A DNA stretch of 64,000 nucleotides from Megamerina dolium. Taxonomy: Eukaryota; Arthropoda; Insecta; Diptera; Megamerinidae. The notes under the pieces are model-generated. The model searched no databases, had not been told where the DNA came from, and worked only from the letters and a program-made list of their open reading frames with translations. The stretch's first letter is position 1. Every line of letters begins with the position of its first letter. Of the stretch, positions 33,283-44,002 are shown piece after piece. The position numbers were made by a program, and so were the translations under genes. The DNA is taken from positions 28,274,029 to 28,338,028 of the forward strand of contig OY978527.1 of assembly GCA_963854835.1 (NCBI GenBank). Reading direction: 5' to 3'.

Positions 33283-34600
33283 AAATCGATACAGATGCTT
33301 ACATCTCAGTTATACCAAGGAATGGACATTTGAACAGTTCATCTACACAAAATTGCATTCAACTCTTCGCAGAGAATGGCATAGCAATCAAAACTTACGG
33401 CACGAAGACTTTACAATTAGATCTTGGTTTGCGTAAATCTTTCTCTTTGTTATCCGTTGTCGCAGATGTTACTGAGTGCATCATCGGATCGCTTTTTTTA
33501 AAACATTTCCATTTACTACCTGACCTCAAGAATCACAAATTAGTGGATAGCAGCACATACCGGCCACACCAGCTAAACTCTCATATAACCCCTCACGTAG
33601 TATAACAGTTATTAAAGACAACAATGCTTATCAAAAGCTTTTACAAGAATTTCTCGAGATCCATAACGCAGCATTATCGGTTACTCGAAAAAAAAGCATG
33701 GCGTATTTCATTATATTGAAACAAGTAATCCTGTACAGACAAAGGTAATCTCTTAATTCCCAGCGTTTAAATAACGCAAAAGAGTTTAAGTTCATGATAG
33801 ACCATGGAATTATTCGCGCATCTAAAAAAATCGGTCGAACCCCCTACATATAATCCCTAAAGCAAGTGGAGATTGGAGACCATGTGGGGACTATCGGCCC
33901 TTAAGCAAAATTACGGTGCCAGATCGGTATCCCATTCTAATTATCACAGATTATGTCCATTGCCTTCATGGTCGCCAATTCTTCACAAAGTTGGATTTAA
34001 TTCGAGCATATCATCAGTGGGCTTGTGGATGAGTATTTCGTGATATGGGTTTTGTTTTCATTTATACTGAGGATGTGTTAATTGCATCATCGTACGGCAA
34101 TAAAAGTTCGAGCAATTACTGAGTATGCTAAACCGCATACGATTTCCAATCTTAGGAGGTTCACTTACATGTTAAACTTTTATAGGCGTTTTCTTCCACA
34201 TGCTGCTAAACACCAAGCTCCACTCAATCAATACCTCAAGGGTGCGATTATGAACGACAAGCGTCCTGTTCAGTGGACATCTCAAGCTGAAGAAGCTTTC
34301 AACAAGCAGACGCATCTAATATTGATATTGGTGCTGTCGTTGGACAAAAAATATGTGGAAATTGCAACCCTTAGTTTCTTTTTTCGCAAACTCAGCCCTG
34401 CTGAATGCAAGTACAGCACGTATGATCGGGAACTTCTCGCTGGTTAGAGTGCTGTTAAATACTTTCGACATATTTTGGAAGGGTGTAATTTTAGGTTATT
34501 CACCGATCACAAACCGTTGACATCAAAATCCAGCAAAAGCATCTCCACGCTAATACCGTCATTTGGATTTTATTGGTCAATTCACAACGACAATTATTCA
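33283..34600 (+). pseudogene. Ty3/gypsy element A: protease, reverse transcriptase and RNase H remnants
   Basis: The protease resumes right after the mariner, with the D-T-D active-site remnant (DTDAYISVI) and CIIGSLFLKHFHLLPDLK at about 33475-33540. Reverse transcriptase pieces: [20 protein letters not shown] (about 33870-33930) and [14 protein letters not shown]; then a deletion removes the palm with the catalytic Asp pair. YMLNFYRRFLPHAAKHQAPL, then QWTSQAEEAFNKQ (34170-34310), is the connection region. RNase H pieces are LSPAECKYSTYDRELLAG and YFRHILEGCNFRLFTDHKPL. Many stops are present and the copy is dead. Confidence 0.8.
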
Positions 34601-35822
34601 CATATCTGGAGAAGATAACTCCGATGCAGATGCTATGTCACGAGATAAATACATTATGTTAAACTTTCAAAAGCACAGAAGACAGATGAAGATCTTAAAA
34701 AACTACTATCAACTGATTCTCCACTTCAACTTCAACCTGTCCAAATACCTAGATCTAATCTTACCATTTACTGTGACGTATCACATGGTAAAACAAGACC
34801 ATTCCTTCCTGCTACTTTTCGACATCGAGCATTCAATATGCCTCGTACACACTGGTATAAGAATAATAAGGAAGCTGGTAGCAGATCGTTTTGTTTGGCA
34901 ACATCTCAACTTGGATTGGATCAAATTTTGCGAATCCTGCCAAAAAAAAAAACAAAAATTATCAGGCATACAAATTCACCCGTCGGCACTTTTCCAAAAA
35001 CTTCAAATCGTTTATTAGAGGTACATGTTGGTCGGAAAATTTTCCCGCCCTCTGAGGGATTCTCATACATGTTACCGATAATCGATCGGTGCTCTAGATG
35101 GCCATAGGCAATTCCGATTCCTGATATCGCAACGGAAACGATTTGTAGACAATTTTTCGGTGTTTGGATTTCACGATTTGAGTGCCCAAACAAAATCATC
35201 TACGAACGTGGGCGACATTTTACTTCAAAAGTGTTCCATGATTGTGTTAATTTTTTGAGCACAAAATGCATACATACGACAGTATGTATGCTGTATGTAT
35301 GTATGTATGTATGTAGGCAGTGCTAATAATAGTAATAGTAATAATTGTAATAGTACCTCTCAGTGGACTAAATATTTATCAACGATATAATTCGGCTTAA
35401 GATCGACATACAAAGATACAATACACATGCCAGGCGAATTTTTCGTCGATAACAAGTGTCCTCATTCAACGTCGTTTAAATTTCTTTAACAGCTTAGGTC
35501 AACCATGAAAAATATTCAATCTCAAAAAATTATTTATCATAGCACCCACAAGCCATTTAAAAATAAGGATATTTTTCAGACCAAGCATGTTTACGTTCGA
35601 AAAGATGGGTATCAAAAACCGCTGCAGCCAAAATATTCGGGGCCTTTTGAAGTCCTAGAGCGGAAAGAAAAATATTTTGTAATTAAATCGACAAGTGGTA
35701 AAGATTCTGTTTCTATCGATCGCTTAAAACCCACATTTTTGCAAGCAATATTATCCTTGCAGCAACAACAAGATAATAATCAAGTTTTAAAATCAATACA
35801 CAAAAAGGTCGCATTCCGGTAA
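34601..35822 (+). pseudogene. Ty3/gypsy element A: integrase remnants
   Basis: The zinc-binding and core parts of the integrase are scattered over frames: HTGIRIIRKLVADRFVWQHL and WIKFCESCQKKK, then GFSYMLPIIDRCSRWP (the first catalytic Asp region), then CPNKIIYERGRHFTSKVF (second Asp region altered), followed by a loss of about 200 bp around a GTATGTATGTAT run. The C-terminal part, KHVYVRKDGYQKPLQPKYSG, then PFEVLERKEKYFVIK, ends at 35822. Confidence 0.8.
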
Positions 35823-35837
35823 GAAGTAATGTAGTAA

Positions 35838-36000
35838 TTGTAATAAAACACTTGTTCAAAAAACTTGTTAAAAACATAGAAAAACAATCTTAAAAAATCA
35901 TATTCTTTTTTTCATATATGTATAAATTTTATAATTATTCATTGTTCGAATTTTTTCATAGCGATTGGTTTAGATTAATGAATTTTATTCAAAGTAGAAC
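35838..36000 (+). repeat. Ty3/gypsy element A, 3' terminal repeat segment
   Basis: TAATAAAACACTTGTTCAAA to GAATTTTATTCAAAG repeats 25283-25437, including TTATTCATTGTTCGAATTTT and AGCGATTGGTTTAGATTAAT. It begins about 15 bp after the integrase stop and is truncated on the right. Confidence 0.7.
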
Positions 36001-36949
36001 AGAAAAGCGAGTTGAGTTGCCATCCGTAGTACTGCCATAACTCTTATAGGCTCGACACCGGCTTCGCGGCCATCATTATTTTATTATATTTATATATTTT
36101 ATTATATTTATATTTATATTTACCATTATGATTCTCCTCTATATCACTACTTTTTGCTTAATTTCAATAGACAAAGTATGAATAATAAAAAATTAATAAA
36201 AATACATAAATATGTTTTATATGTTATAAATATGTTTTATACACCATTCATGGCCTTTAATATGGTTCTAAATTTTCAATAGGTTAATAAAGCATATTAT
36301 AAAAAAAAATTCACATTTATATTTTTGATAATTTTTAAAATGTGAAAAATGGGTGTAAATATGGATATAATTATATATCAGTGAAAAGTTATTAGAAAGC
36401 CTTTCTTTCGAAAACCTATGACGTAGTATCGAACTCCGAATTTGCTCTCACGTGTTGGAGCAAACAGGTACATGAGGATGAATGCAAGTGTAGTGCTAGT
36501 GGCCCTAGCTAGCTAAGGCATCTTTTTCGAGTGGTAGTGTCGCGAGTGTCTCTAATCGTGGAGGAAGAAGCAAATATTTCTTCAGAACTTATTCTTTCAT
36601 GACCACCATACCCCTGATCTTTAAGTGGGAAGCAATTAATGCGTAAGTGTAAAGGCTCAGTTATCCAATCTTATTGTATCGTAACGTACGGTATCGTATC
36701 GTAGCGGATCTTAGCAAAGTATGAAGCCGAAACCCATAGAATATTTTATACGTTGCACGCCAAAGTAGAAAACAGACTCCGGCGGAAATAAAGAAAAACT
36801 GGCCCAATGAATACTTTGGTAAAATAGTCATCTCATCAAATTTAGTTCATTAGCAAATTTGCTATTTGGTATATTTTTTTTTTCTCTATTATTATTTCGA
36901 TGAAATATATGAATATAAAATATCAACTTTATTATACGTACATTCAATA
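36001..36949. other. Intergenic, nothing recognised
   Basis: AT-rich (TTTATATT repeats around 36080-36120). No supported frame or element. Confidence 0.4.
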
Positions 36950-37310
36950 ACTATAAAAAATATGTGGCACTTAAAGCCCCGAAGGGCTCGTTGGCAGAGC
37001 TTATTTTCCATAACTGTTGTGCGTGTTAAATTTTGGACAGTATTAGAAGGAACCTGCTTATTTTAGCCGGTTCCGAACGGCAGAATCCTTTTGACATCAC
37101 TTTTTCTGAGTTTTGTCGCAGAGTTCTTTTAGAAGCTTTTCGATTGCAAATTGCTACTGCCGGAAGAATTGCCAATTGCTTACCGACAGGTGGGTACCGT
37201 TCGAAAGAAAAATCTTTACGATATGAAATTTATTATGCCGGGGATTGAACCCACGACCTACAGATCAGAAGGCCAACACACTGACCACGAGCCACGACAT
37301 TACGACATTA
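36950..37310 (-). mobile_element. tRNA-derived SINE, nearly complete
   Basis: On the - strand: head with GTGTTGGCCTTCTGATCTGT and box B GGGTTCAATCCCC near 37240, body with TTTCTTTCGAACGGTACCC, and the 3' inverted repeat (GAGCCCTTCGGGGCTTTAAG) ending GTGCCACATATTTTTTATAG. Box A is disturbed (GTGGCTCGTGGTCAGTG). The tail is T-rich, as at 32035. Confidence 0.85.
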
Positions 37311-37647
37311 CACGCCACACGATTACTTGATGCATTTCAACGTATTAGCTGTCAGTTATATTATACAACGGTTTGGAGTATATAAAGTATTGTATGGGTC
37401 TCAGCTATTACCGAAATCGAGACGTATCGTAGAAACAAGACAAACTGTTTGATTGAGTGAACGATATTACCATATTATTAGGGTTATTTTTTACAGGTAA
37501 TTTAAAATTAATTTAATGTATTGAACGGCAACAACAACAAAATAATAATAATAATAAAATAATAGTGAGATCTTTTAAAATAAAAAGCAAATATAAGAAT
37601 ACAAGAATACTTTTTGTTTTAAAAAATATTTTCACTGCAATCTCATA
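37311..37647. other. Intergenic, nothing recognised
   Basis: Short AT-rich stretch with an (AAT)n run at about 37535-37560. Confidence 0.4.
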
Positions 37648-38555
37648 CAGTGCGCGACTACTCAAATTGTTCATTGAATCAGTCAAAAATGGTTATATAT
37701 ATTTGTTTGTTTTCTTATCGAATGCCAGAGAAAATAGAGTAATAATAGAATTTATCAAAAATACTTTTGCTTTATTTAGTCCAAAAAAAACCAAAAAGTT
37801 TATTTTTACTGCGACACATGATTATGACCATCTCATTAATTGTAATGAATTAAGTGTAATTGAATTTTTTATTGTCATTCGAGCATTCGATGGTGTTTTA
37901 AAGCTGGTTTTCGTTCCAATTTCATTCGTTTTAAATGTATCGACCCCTTAATTATTCTTTGAACAGTATGTGGTGATGCATTAACATCACATTAGCTTTT
38001 TATTTGGCTCGCTATTAACATTGAATTCGATGCTTCGTTCAAAATCCGACGTTTTCCCTTTCAGTTACAGCACATTTCTTTCTTCCAGAATGATTTTTTC
38101 AATAATTGTCTTTATTCCGAATGTAATCACTGATTATTTGATTTTATCGATTCAATTTCTTTTCTATTTGCCGAAATGACCACTTCATTTCGAACAATAA
38201 ATCAATTTGACAAATTTTAAAACCATGAAAAAATATGACAGTAAAAGCTATTGCTTATTATATTTAAAAACGATTAATAACAGTATTTTTTAACACCATG
38301 ACTATTACGCATATTTGAAATTACCTACAAAACAAATAAAATGGCATTTAACGATGGTCGTAATCATGTGTTACAGTAAAAATAAAGTTTTTGGACTAAA
38401 TAAAGCAAAAGAATTTTTGTTAAATTTTATTATTGCTCTATTTTCTTAGACATTCGACAAGAAAAAAATATATACATATAAGAACCATTTTAGACTGATT
38501 CATATTTATAATTTCCTCAAAGATTTGGATGGTCGTAATCAAGTGTCGTGCACTG
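37648..38555 (-). mobile_element. Internally deleted Tc1-like transposon with inner repeats
   Basis: 908 bp flanked by TA. Ends are CAGTGCGCGACTACTCAAAT and, read inward, CAGTGCACGACACTTGATTA. The motif TGATTACGACCAT recurs inside both ends (about 37820 and 38355), giving an inverted-repeat/direct-repeat layout. Arms of about 170 bp pair between 37665-37840 and 38340-38510. The - strand centre retains a Tc1 DNA-binding remnant (HTVQRIIK, then HLKRMKLERKPALKHH, at about 37990-37900). The catalytic domain is gone. Confidence 0.75.
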
Positions 38556-38641
38556 TATGAAGAACGAAATCACAAACATCATTTTCACAACGTTAAATTT
38601 CAAAATCTGATCTAAAGTTGAAGCCAGCGGTCAGTATTAGC

Positions 38642-39030
38642 TTCATTCTTTTGTAAGCGAGTTACAAAAGAACACCAACTCGCATATAATTTCCCTTTTA
38701 CTTGCTTAGCAAACGAAATAAAAACAAAAAAGAAGCAATTCTGCCGAATCTGTGGTAAATATATTCGTTTATTTAAAATACATTTTTATTTGCAATTGCT
38801 TTATTTTGCTTAGCTTTGTTTATATTTACAATAATTTTACGTGTTGTTGAAATTTCCCAAGCACATTTCAGTGGTCTATTCACAATAGTGCTGCTTTTTT
38901 ACTTTGGAACACTATAACTCAGGTCGTTTAAAATATAAGCGAGTTCAATTGAACTCGGTTAAAATAGGCGATGTCGCTTATTTTTGTTGTTGCTTTGCAT
39001 GCAATTCGGCAAATAAGCGAGTATTCTAAT
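38642..39030 (+). mobile_element. MITE copy, palindromic-end family (right end lost)
   Basis: Left end TTCATTCTTTTGTAAGCGAG, then TTACAAAAGAAC, and the entire body as in 39046-39469. The right terminal palindrome is replaced by GTATTCTAATAGAATAATAA. It lies in direct tandem with the next copy. Confidence 0.8.
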
Positions 39031-39045
39031 AGAATAATAATAGAT

Positions 39046-39469
39046 GCATTCTTTTGTAACCGAGTTACAAAAGAACACCAACTCGCATATAATTTCCCTT
39101 TTACTTGCTTAGCAACCGAAATAAAAATAAAAAACAAACAATTCTGCGGAATCTGTGGTAAATATATTCGTTTATTTAAAATAAATTTTTATTTGCACTT
39201 GCTATATTTATTTTATTTTTATATTTTGCTTATTTTTTATATTTACAATAATTTGACGTGTTTTGAAATTTCCCAAGCACATTCCAGTAGTCTATTCACA
39301 ATAGTGCTGGTTTTTTACTTTCCAACACTATAACTTAGGTCGTTTAAAATATAAGCAACTTCAATTTAACTCGGTTAAAATAGACGATGTCGCTTATTTT
39401 TGTTGTTGCTTTGCATGCAGTTCGGCAAATAAGTCAGTGTTCTTTTGCAACTCGCGTGCAAAAGAATGC
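39046..39469 (+). mobile_element. MITE with self-complementary terminal repeats (full copy)
   Basis: 424 bp. The left terminus contains TTCTTTTGTAAC, CGA, GTTACAAAAGAA, a 12-bp-arm hairpin. The right terminus contains TTCTTTTGCA...TGCAAAAGAA. The two ends are inverted repeats of each other over about 32 bp. No coding capacity. Confidence 0.85.
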
Positions 39470-39494
39470 TGCTAATGTTTTAATAAGTAAGAGT

Positions 39495-39784
39495 AAGTAA
39501 GTAAGAGACAAAATATTGATGCAACACAATTCTTCTCTGCAATCCCAAACAAGAATCAAACCAATTCATACGCTAGCGTGTTAAAACAAAACCCACACCA
39601 ACAAAGCAATGTAAATAATGAGCAGAAACACTCACTGCCCACCCAACAGCCAAGTACCCTTGAACATTTGCTTCAAACATTGATTCAGAATATGAACCAA
39701 TTCATGAACTCAATGCAAACAATGATGCAAGAAATGATGAAAAATCAATCGATGTTACTCCAAACATTGCTATCCAGACCATGA
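39495..39784 (+). pseudogene. Jockey-type ORF1 C-terminal remnant
   Basis: The last about 95 codons of ORF1, open to the TGA at 39782-39784. The sequence is Gln/Met/Asn-rich (TLEHLLQTLIQNMNQFMNSM, then QTMMQEMMKNQ) with a heptad-like pattern, as in the C-termini of jockey Gag-like proteins. The CCHC knuckles would lie upstream and are missing. Confidence 0.65.
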
Positions 39785-42428
39785 GTTGTCTCAAGATATG
39801 CCACTGGAACGCCAACGGCTTAAGCCAGCACCGTTTGGAGCTAATTCAATTCCTTGAATCCAGCCAAATCGACATAATGATGATATCTGAGACCCATTTC
39901 ACTGACAAAAATTGCTACCAAATACCATATTACAAACTGTACACCACAAATCATCCGCATGGTAAGGCACGCGGAGGAACTGCCATATTGATAAAAAGCA
40001 GAATAAAACATCATGTTCTTGAAGATTTTAGTAGCGTCTACTTGCAAGCAACATCTATATGTCTGGAAGAATACATCTCTAAGCTAGTAATATCTGCGAT
40101 ATACTGTCCCCCAAGATACAGTATTACCGAACAGCAATATAAAGAATTTTTCTCAACTCTTGGTAGCAAATTCTTGGTTGCTGGCGATTTCAACGCCAAA
40201 CACACTCACTGGGGCTCCCGATTAATAACTCCAAAAGGCAAAAGACTATGTTCAATCATCACTAACCACGGCTACGATGTTATTTCAAATGGTCAACCGA
40301 CATATTGGCCGACGGACAAGAGGAAAATACCCGATCTCATAGACTTTGGAGTCGCTAAAGGTTTGCAGATGGAAAATATCTCCACAGAGTGTAATTATGA
40401 TCTATCATCTGACCACTCACCCACGGTAATATCTATAAAATCACCAAGCCCCCAAAGCAATTGCGTTAGAAAGAAAATAGACTGGTTAAAATTCAAGAAA
40501 TATATAAATTCCCATCTTCCTCTGAGTACTGTATTAAGAAATGGACACGATGTAGACTCAGCACTCGAAAAATTCAACCAGCTGCTCTCATTAGCTCTCA
40601 GCTCAGCCACCTGCACAAAGGTATGCAAGCAATCAAACTATAGCCCATACACACCAGCCGATATTGAATTGCTAGTAAGACAGAAAAGAAGACTCCGAAG
40701 ACAATGGCAAGAATTCAGATCACCGAATCTGAAAACACAGCTACAGCACTGCACTCGAAAGTTAAAGCAAGCTTTAAAAAATAAAAACAACAAAGGTTAG
40801 AAGAGCACATAGCGAAATTAACACCTGGTGAAGCGTCAGACTACTCTTTGTGGAAATCAGCAAAAAAATCAAATCGGCCAATTCTCACTGATTCCCCCAT
40901 CCGTTTGAGTGACGGTAATTGGGCTAGAAGCAACTGTGAGAAGGGTTTGGCTTTTGCAAACCACCTAAAAAGTGTGTTTACACCCAATCCACCCTCTTCA
41001 CAGTCCTCATTACCAACATTAACTTCTCAACCTTGCTCAATAACGCTCAAAATTAAAAAAAAGGACATATTCAAAGCAATTTATAAAGATTTAAACCCAA
41101 AAAAATCACCTCGTCCAGATAAAATTACCGGTAAAATGATAAAAGAGCTACCTCCGGCTTCAGTAATTCATCTGATGCACATTTTCAATGCTATCCTTCG
41201 TATTAAACACTATCCCAAATGCTGGAAAACTTCAAAAAGTATTATGATAGCAAAACCAGGAAAAGACCCTACAAAAGTTACATCGTACAGACCTATCAGC
41301 CTCCTGCCTCTACTTTCTAAAGTATTCGAAAAGCTACTTGTCATGAATATAACTCCATTTATTAATCTCAACCAACTGATTCCTCAACATCAGTTTGGAT
41401 TTAGAAAACAGCACGGCACAATAGAACAAGTCCACCGCATTGTAACTCTGATAAGGAACACTTTTGAAGAAAAAAAGTATTGCTCAGCTGTCTTTCTTGA
41501 TATCACTCAAGCTTTCGATAAAGTATGGCACGATGGCCTTATTTACAAACTCAAACTATTACTGCCTGCAAATGTCTCCTCATTGCTTAGTAGCTACCTC
41601 ACGAAAAGACAATTTCTCGTACATCACAAGGATTACACAACAAATCCATTGGATATTCACGCTGGCGTTCCTCAAGGAAGCGTTTTGGGTCCCTTACTGT
41701 ATCTCTTATACACTACAGATATGCCCAGCAATAACCATACATTTATATCGACCTTTGCAGATGATACGGCAATATTGTGCTCTCGCTCTAACCCCATAGA
41801 AGCTACTAAACTCCTGCAGACTCATATCGATTCTCTCGAAATCTGGCTAGCAAAATGGCGTATAAAAGTCAATGAATCAAAGAGCGTACATGTAACCTTC
41901 ACGCTAAGGCCAGATACATGTCCCCCACTTAAAATTAATGGCCAATCAGTTCCACAATGTTCCTCAACAAAGTACTTGGGTATTCACCTCGACAGAAGGC
42001 TGACCTGGAAAAATCACATAGAGGCAAAGAAAACTCAGATCAAGCTTAAAATTAATCAGTTATGGTGGCTGTTACACAAAAGATCAAAGTTGAATCTCGA
42101 ATACAAAGTGCTATTATATAAAGCAATCCTGAAGCCAATCTGGACTTATGGTATTCAGTTTTGGGGCACCGCATCTCCTTCAAATATCGAAAAATTGCAG
42201 CGAATACAATCCAAGTGTCTGCGAATTATTGTAAACGCGCCTTGGTATATGAGGAACGTTAACATCCATCGAGATTTAAATGTACCCACAATTTCTGAGG
42301 AAGTTGCAATGTCTTGCAGAAGCTACATCCAAAAATTACACAGTCATCCGAATCCCCTTGCTAGGCAATTGTTGCTGAGCAAGGGGCATCGTCGATTAAA
42401 AAGAAAAGACACACTGAATATGCTGTAA
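39781..42428 (+). pseudogene. Jockey-type ORF2 with one frameshift
   Basis: An APE endonuclease (MSCLKICHWNANGLSQHR, then ISETHF, then LVAGDFNAKHTHWGS, then LSSDHSPTVI) covers 39781-40430. The spacer ends at a TAG at 40798 caused by a shift at an AAC-AAC-AAA run near 40787; the neighbouring frame continues QRLEEHIAKLTPGEASDYSL into the reverse transcriptase. That carries YRPISLLPLLSKVFEKLL, HQFGFRKQHGTIEQV, FLDITQAFDKVWHDGL, GVPQGSVLGPLLYLLY and FADDTAI, the catalytic box, at 41757. The C-terminus ends 42428, normal for jockey (about 880 codons joined). A single lesion suggests a fairly young copy. Confidence 0.9.
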
Positions 42429-42936
42429 AATTGCTACATCTCGCGACTCACCAAATTGTGATGGAACGTAGGGGATATCACATAGTTTTATTTAGTTTGT
42501 AAGATTTGAATAATTATTGTTAGTTTCTTGTATTTAAGAAAGATTCAATAAAAAAAAAAAAATAAGCTAACAAAAAAAAAAAAAAAAAATGTTTTAATAA
42601 AAAATAACACTGGTATTCAAATTAAACCAATCAGAAAGCTTTTATGGGCAAGCAATCGTAAAGCCTTTTGAGTACTTTACGATTGTGTCTGGTGAGAAGA
42701 GATATTGGCTGTTATTATTGATCTCGTCTTGCGATTGCGAAACGCAATTTCTTCGCGGGAGCCACTGAACACAACGTATGAAATGTTGACTTCTCTGCAT
42801 GAAATTATTTATGAAATAAACTGGACTTTTATTAAAAAAAGTAGTTGACGCTTTCAAGCTCGTTGCTGAATGCACGAAAAGCTTACAAATAGCGAATTAC
42901 GTAATTGGCTGCTTTTTTGAAATTAAATTGGAAAAT

Positions 42937-43093
42937 ATGGGGGTTAATACTTTTGGTACAATGTTATTAAAATCGATGCAATCAAGAAAGGAAAATAACG
43001 CCGCTTTATACATCGATCGCAGATTTAATTATATAGATCCATCATTCCTCAGCGAAATACAAAGGAAGCAGGTAATAGTAAGTTTATTGTGAT
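42937..43093 (+). other. Unrecognised short open frame
   Basis: An ATG opens about 52 codons (MGVNTFGTMLLKSMQSRKEN, then ALYIDRRFNYIDPSFLSEIQ), with a donor-like GTAATA at about 43077 after RKQ. Codon composition looks protein-like, but I recognise no family. It could be a stray exon of the broken gene remnant at 43.7 kb or chance. Confidence 0.25.
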
Positions 43094-43196
43094 ACAAATA
43101 AAGACTGTTTAAAAGGCTTCAGTCGAAGTAGCATAAGTCATACAATTTTTGCTTTTCGCTGCTTTCATTTTTTTCAACTGCTCAAAATGATCCATT

Positions 43197-43444
43197 GCTT
43201 CTGCTTATGCTTTTGAAAAAAACAGCAGTTCCAGTAAAAGCAAAAGCAGAAAACGATTACTGAAAAAATGTGCAGCACTTTCGGCAGTCGTCGGCTTGCA
43301 AATTTTCATTTTGCTTTGCTTTTGCTTTTGGTCAGTAGCGCAAGTCAAAGCAGAAACGAGCAATATGTTTGCTCGAAGCAACAATCGTTTTCTGCTTTTG
43401 CTTTTACTGGAACTGTTGTCTTTTTCAGAAGCACAAGCAGAAGC
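43197..43444. mobile_element. Foldback element with 62-bp arms
   Basis: 43197-43258 (GCTTCTGCTTATGCTTTTGA through GTTCCAGTAAAAGCAAAAGC to AAACGATT) is the inverted repeat of 43383-43444 with only a few mismatches. The centre is about 125 bp. No coding function. The target duplication was not identified. Confidence 0.75.
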
Positions 43445-43664
43445 CAAAGCACATGAAATAAAATTTATTACAGTTTTTTAAACACTGCTGTCTACGCCAC
43501 TGTTTGTTTTGCTTTATTGGAGTGGGTTGGCAACCCTTTTACTTATATAACATTTTTCTCTTCTGGCCGCCCGTTTTGATTATTTCTTGTTATTCTCGAA
43601 ATATATCCCGAAGGAAATAGACAACCAGTGGGCGCGTTCGACTTGTTTTAAAAATATTGTATAG

Positions 43665-43990
43665 AGCATTTAAAATATGATGCCATAGCAACGGGACACT
43701 ATGCAAGGACATCGTATGGTCCTCACTTGGAGCATTATAGAAATGATGGCGGTAAATTAACAACTATTATTCGCGTCGGAATAAATTCATTCAGAATTCT
43801 ATTTTCGGATGTACATTTACTAATACCCAAAGATACGTTCAAGGACCAAAGGTTTTTTCTATCTGGCATTAAGAGAATTTGCCATACTATGTACCCGTTG
43901 GGTGATTACCTAAAGACAGAAGTGAAAGCATTAGCGAAAAAGTTTGGACTCCAACACCTGGCTTTTGATTTTAAGCAATTCATAAAAGAG
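43665..43990 (+). pseudogene. Mitochondrial tRNA 2-thiouridylase (TRMU/MnmA) exon fragment
   Basis: The family thiolates U34 of mitochondrial tRNAs. The fragment reads from an acceptor-like TTGTATAG through YDAIATGHYARTSYGPHLEH (the ATP/substrate-binding ATGHYAR block), LLIPKDTFKDQRFFLSGIKR, and TMYPLGDYLKTEVKALAKKF, then GLQHLAF. It ends at a GTAAGC donor after KQFIKE. The stretch that should follow HLA, KKESTGICFIG with the catalytic Cys, is missing, and about 20 odd residues sit between GGK and LLIPK. Upstream PP-loop exons and downstream exons are not found. It is therefore best read as a broken duplicate exon, not a working gene. Confidence 0.75.
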
Positions 43991-44002
43991 GTAAGCAAAT
44001 AA

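Larger units (their letters stand above)
39495..42592 (+). mobile_element. Jockey-type LINE, 5' truncated, poly(A) tail
   Basis: The element starts within ORF1 and ends with two A-runs (AATAAAAAAAAAAAA at about 42548, and a longer run to about 42588). ORF2 is complete apart from one frameshift. The ORF1 stop overlaps the ORF2 start (ATGA at 39781), a usual jockey arrangement. Target duplication not determined. Confidence 0.85.

Noticed and set aside
37565..37951. 128-codon open frame
   Set aside because: It crosses the terminal repeat of the deleted Tc1-like element on the strand opposite its transposase remnant.
43205..43481. Three overlapping 60-80-codon frames
   Set aside because: They derive from the Lys/Ala/Leu coding bias of the foldback arms.
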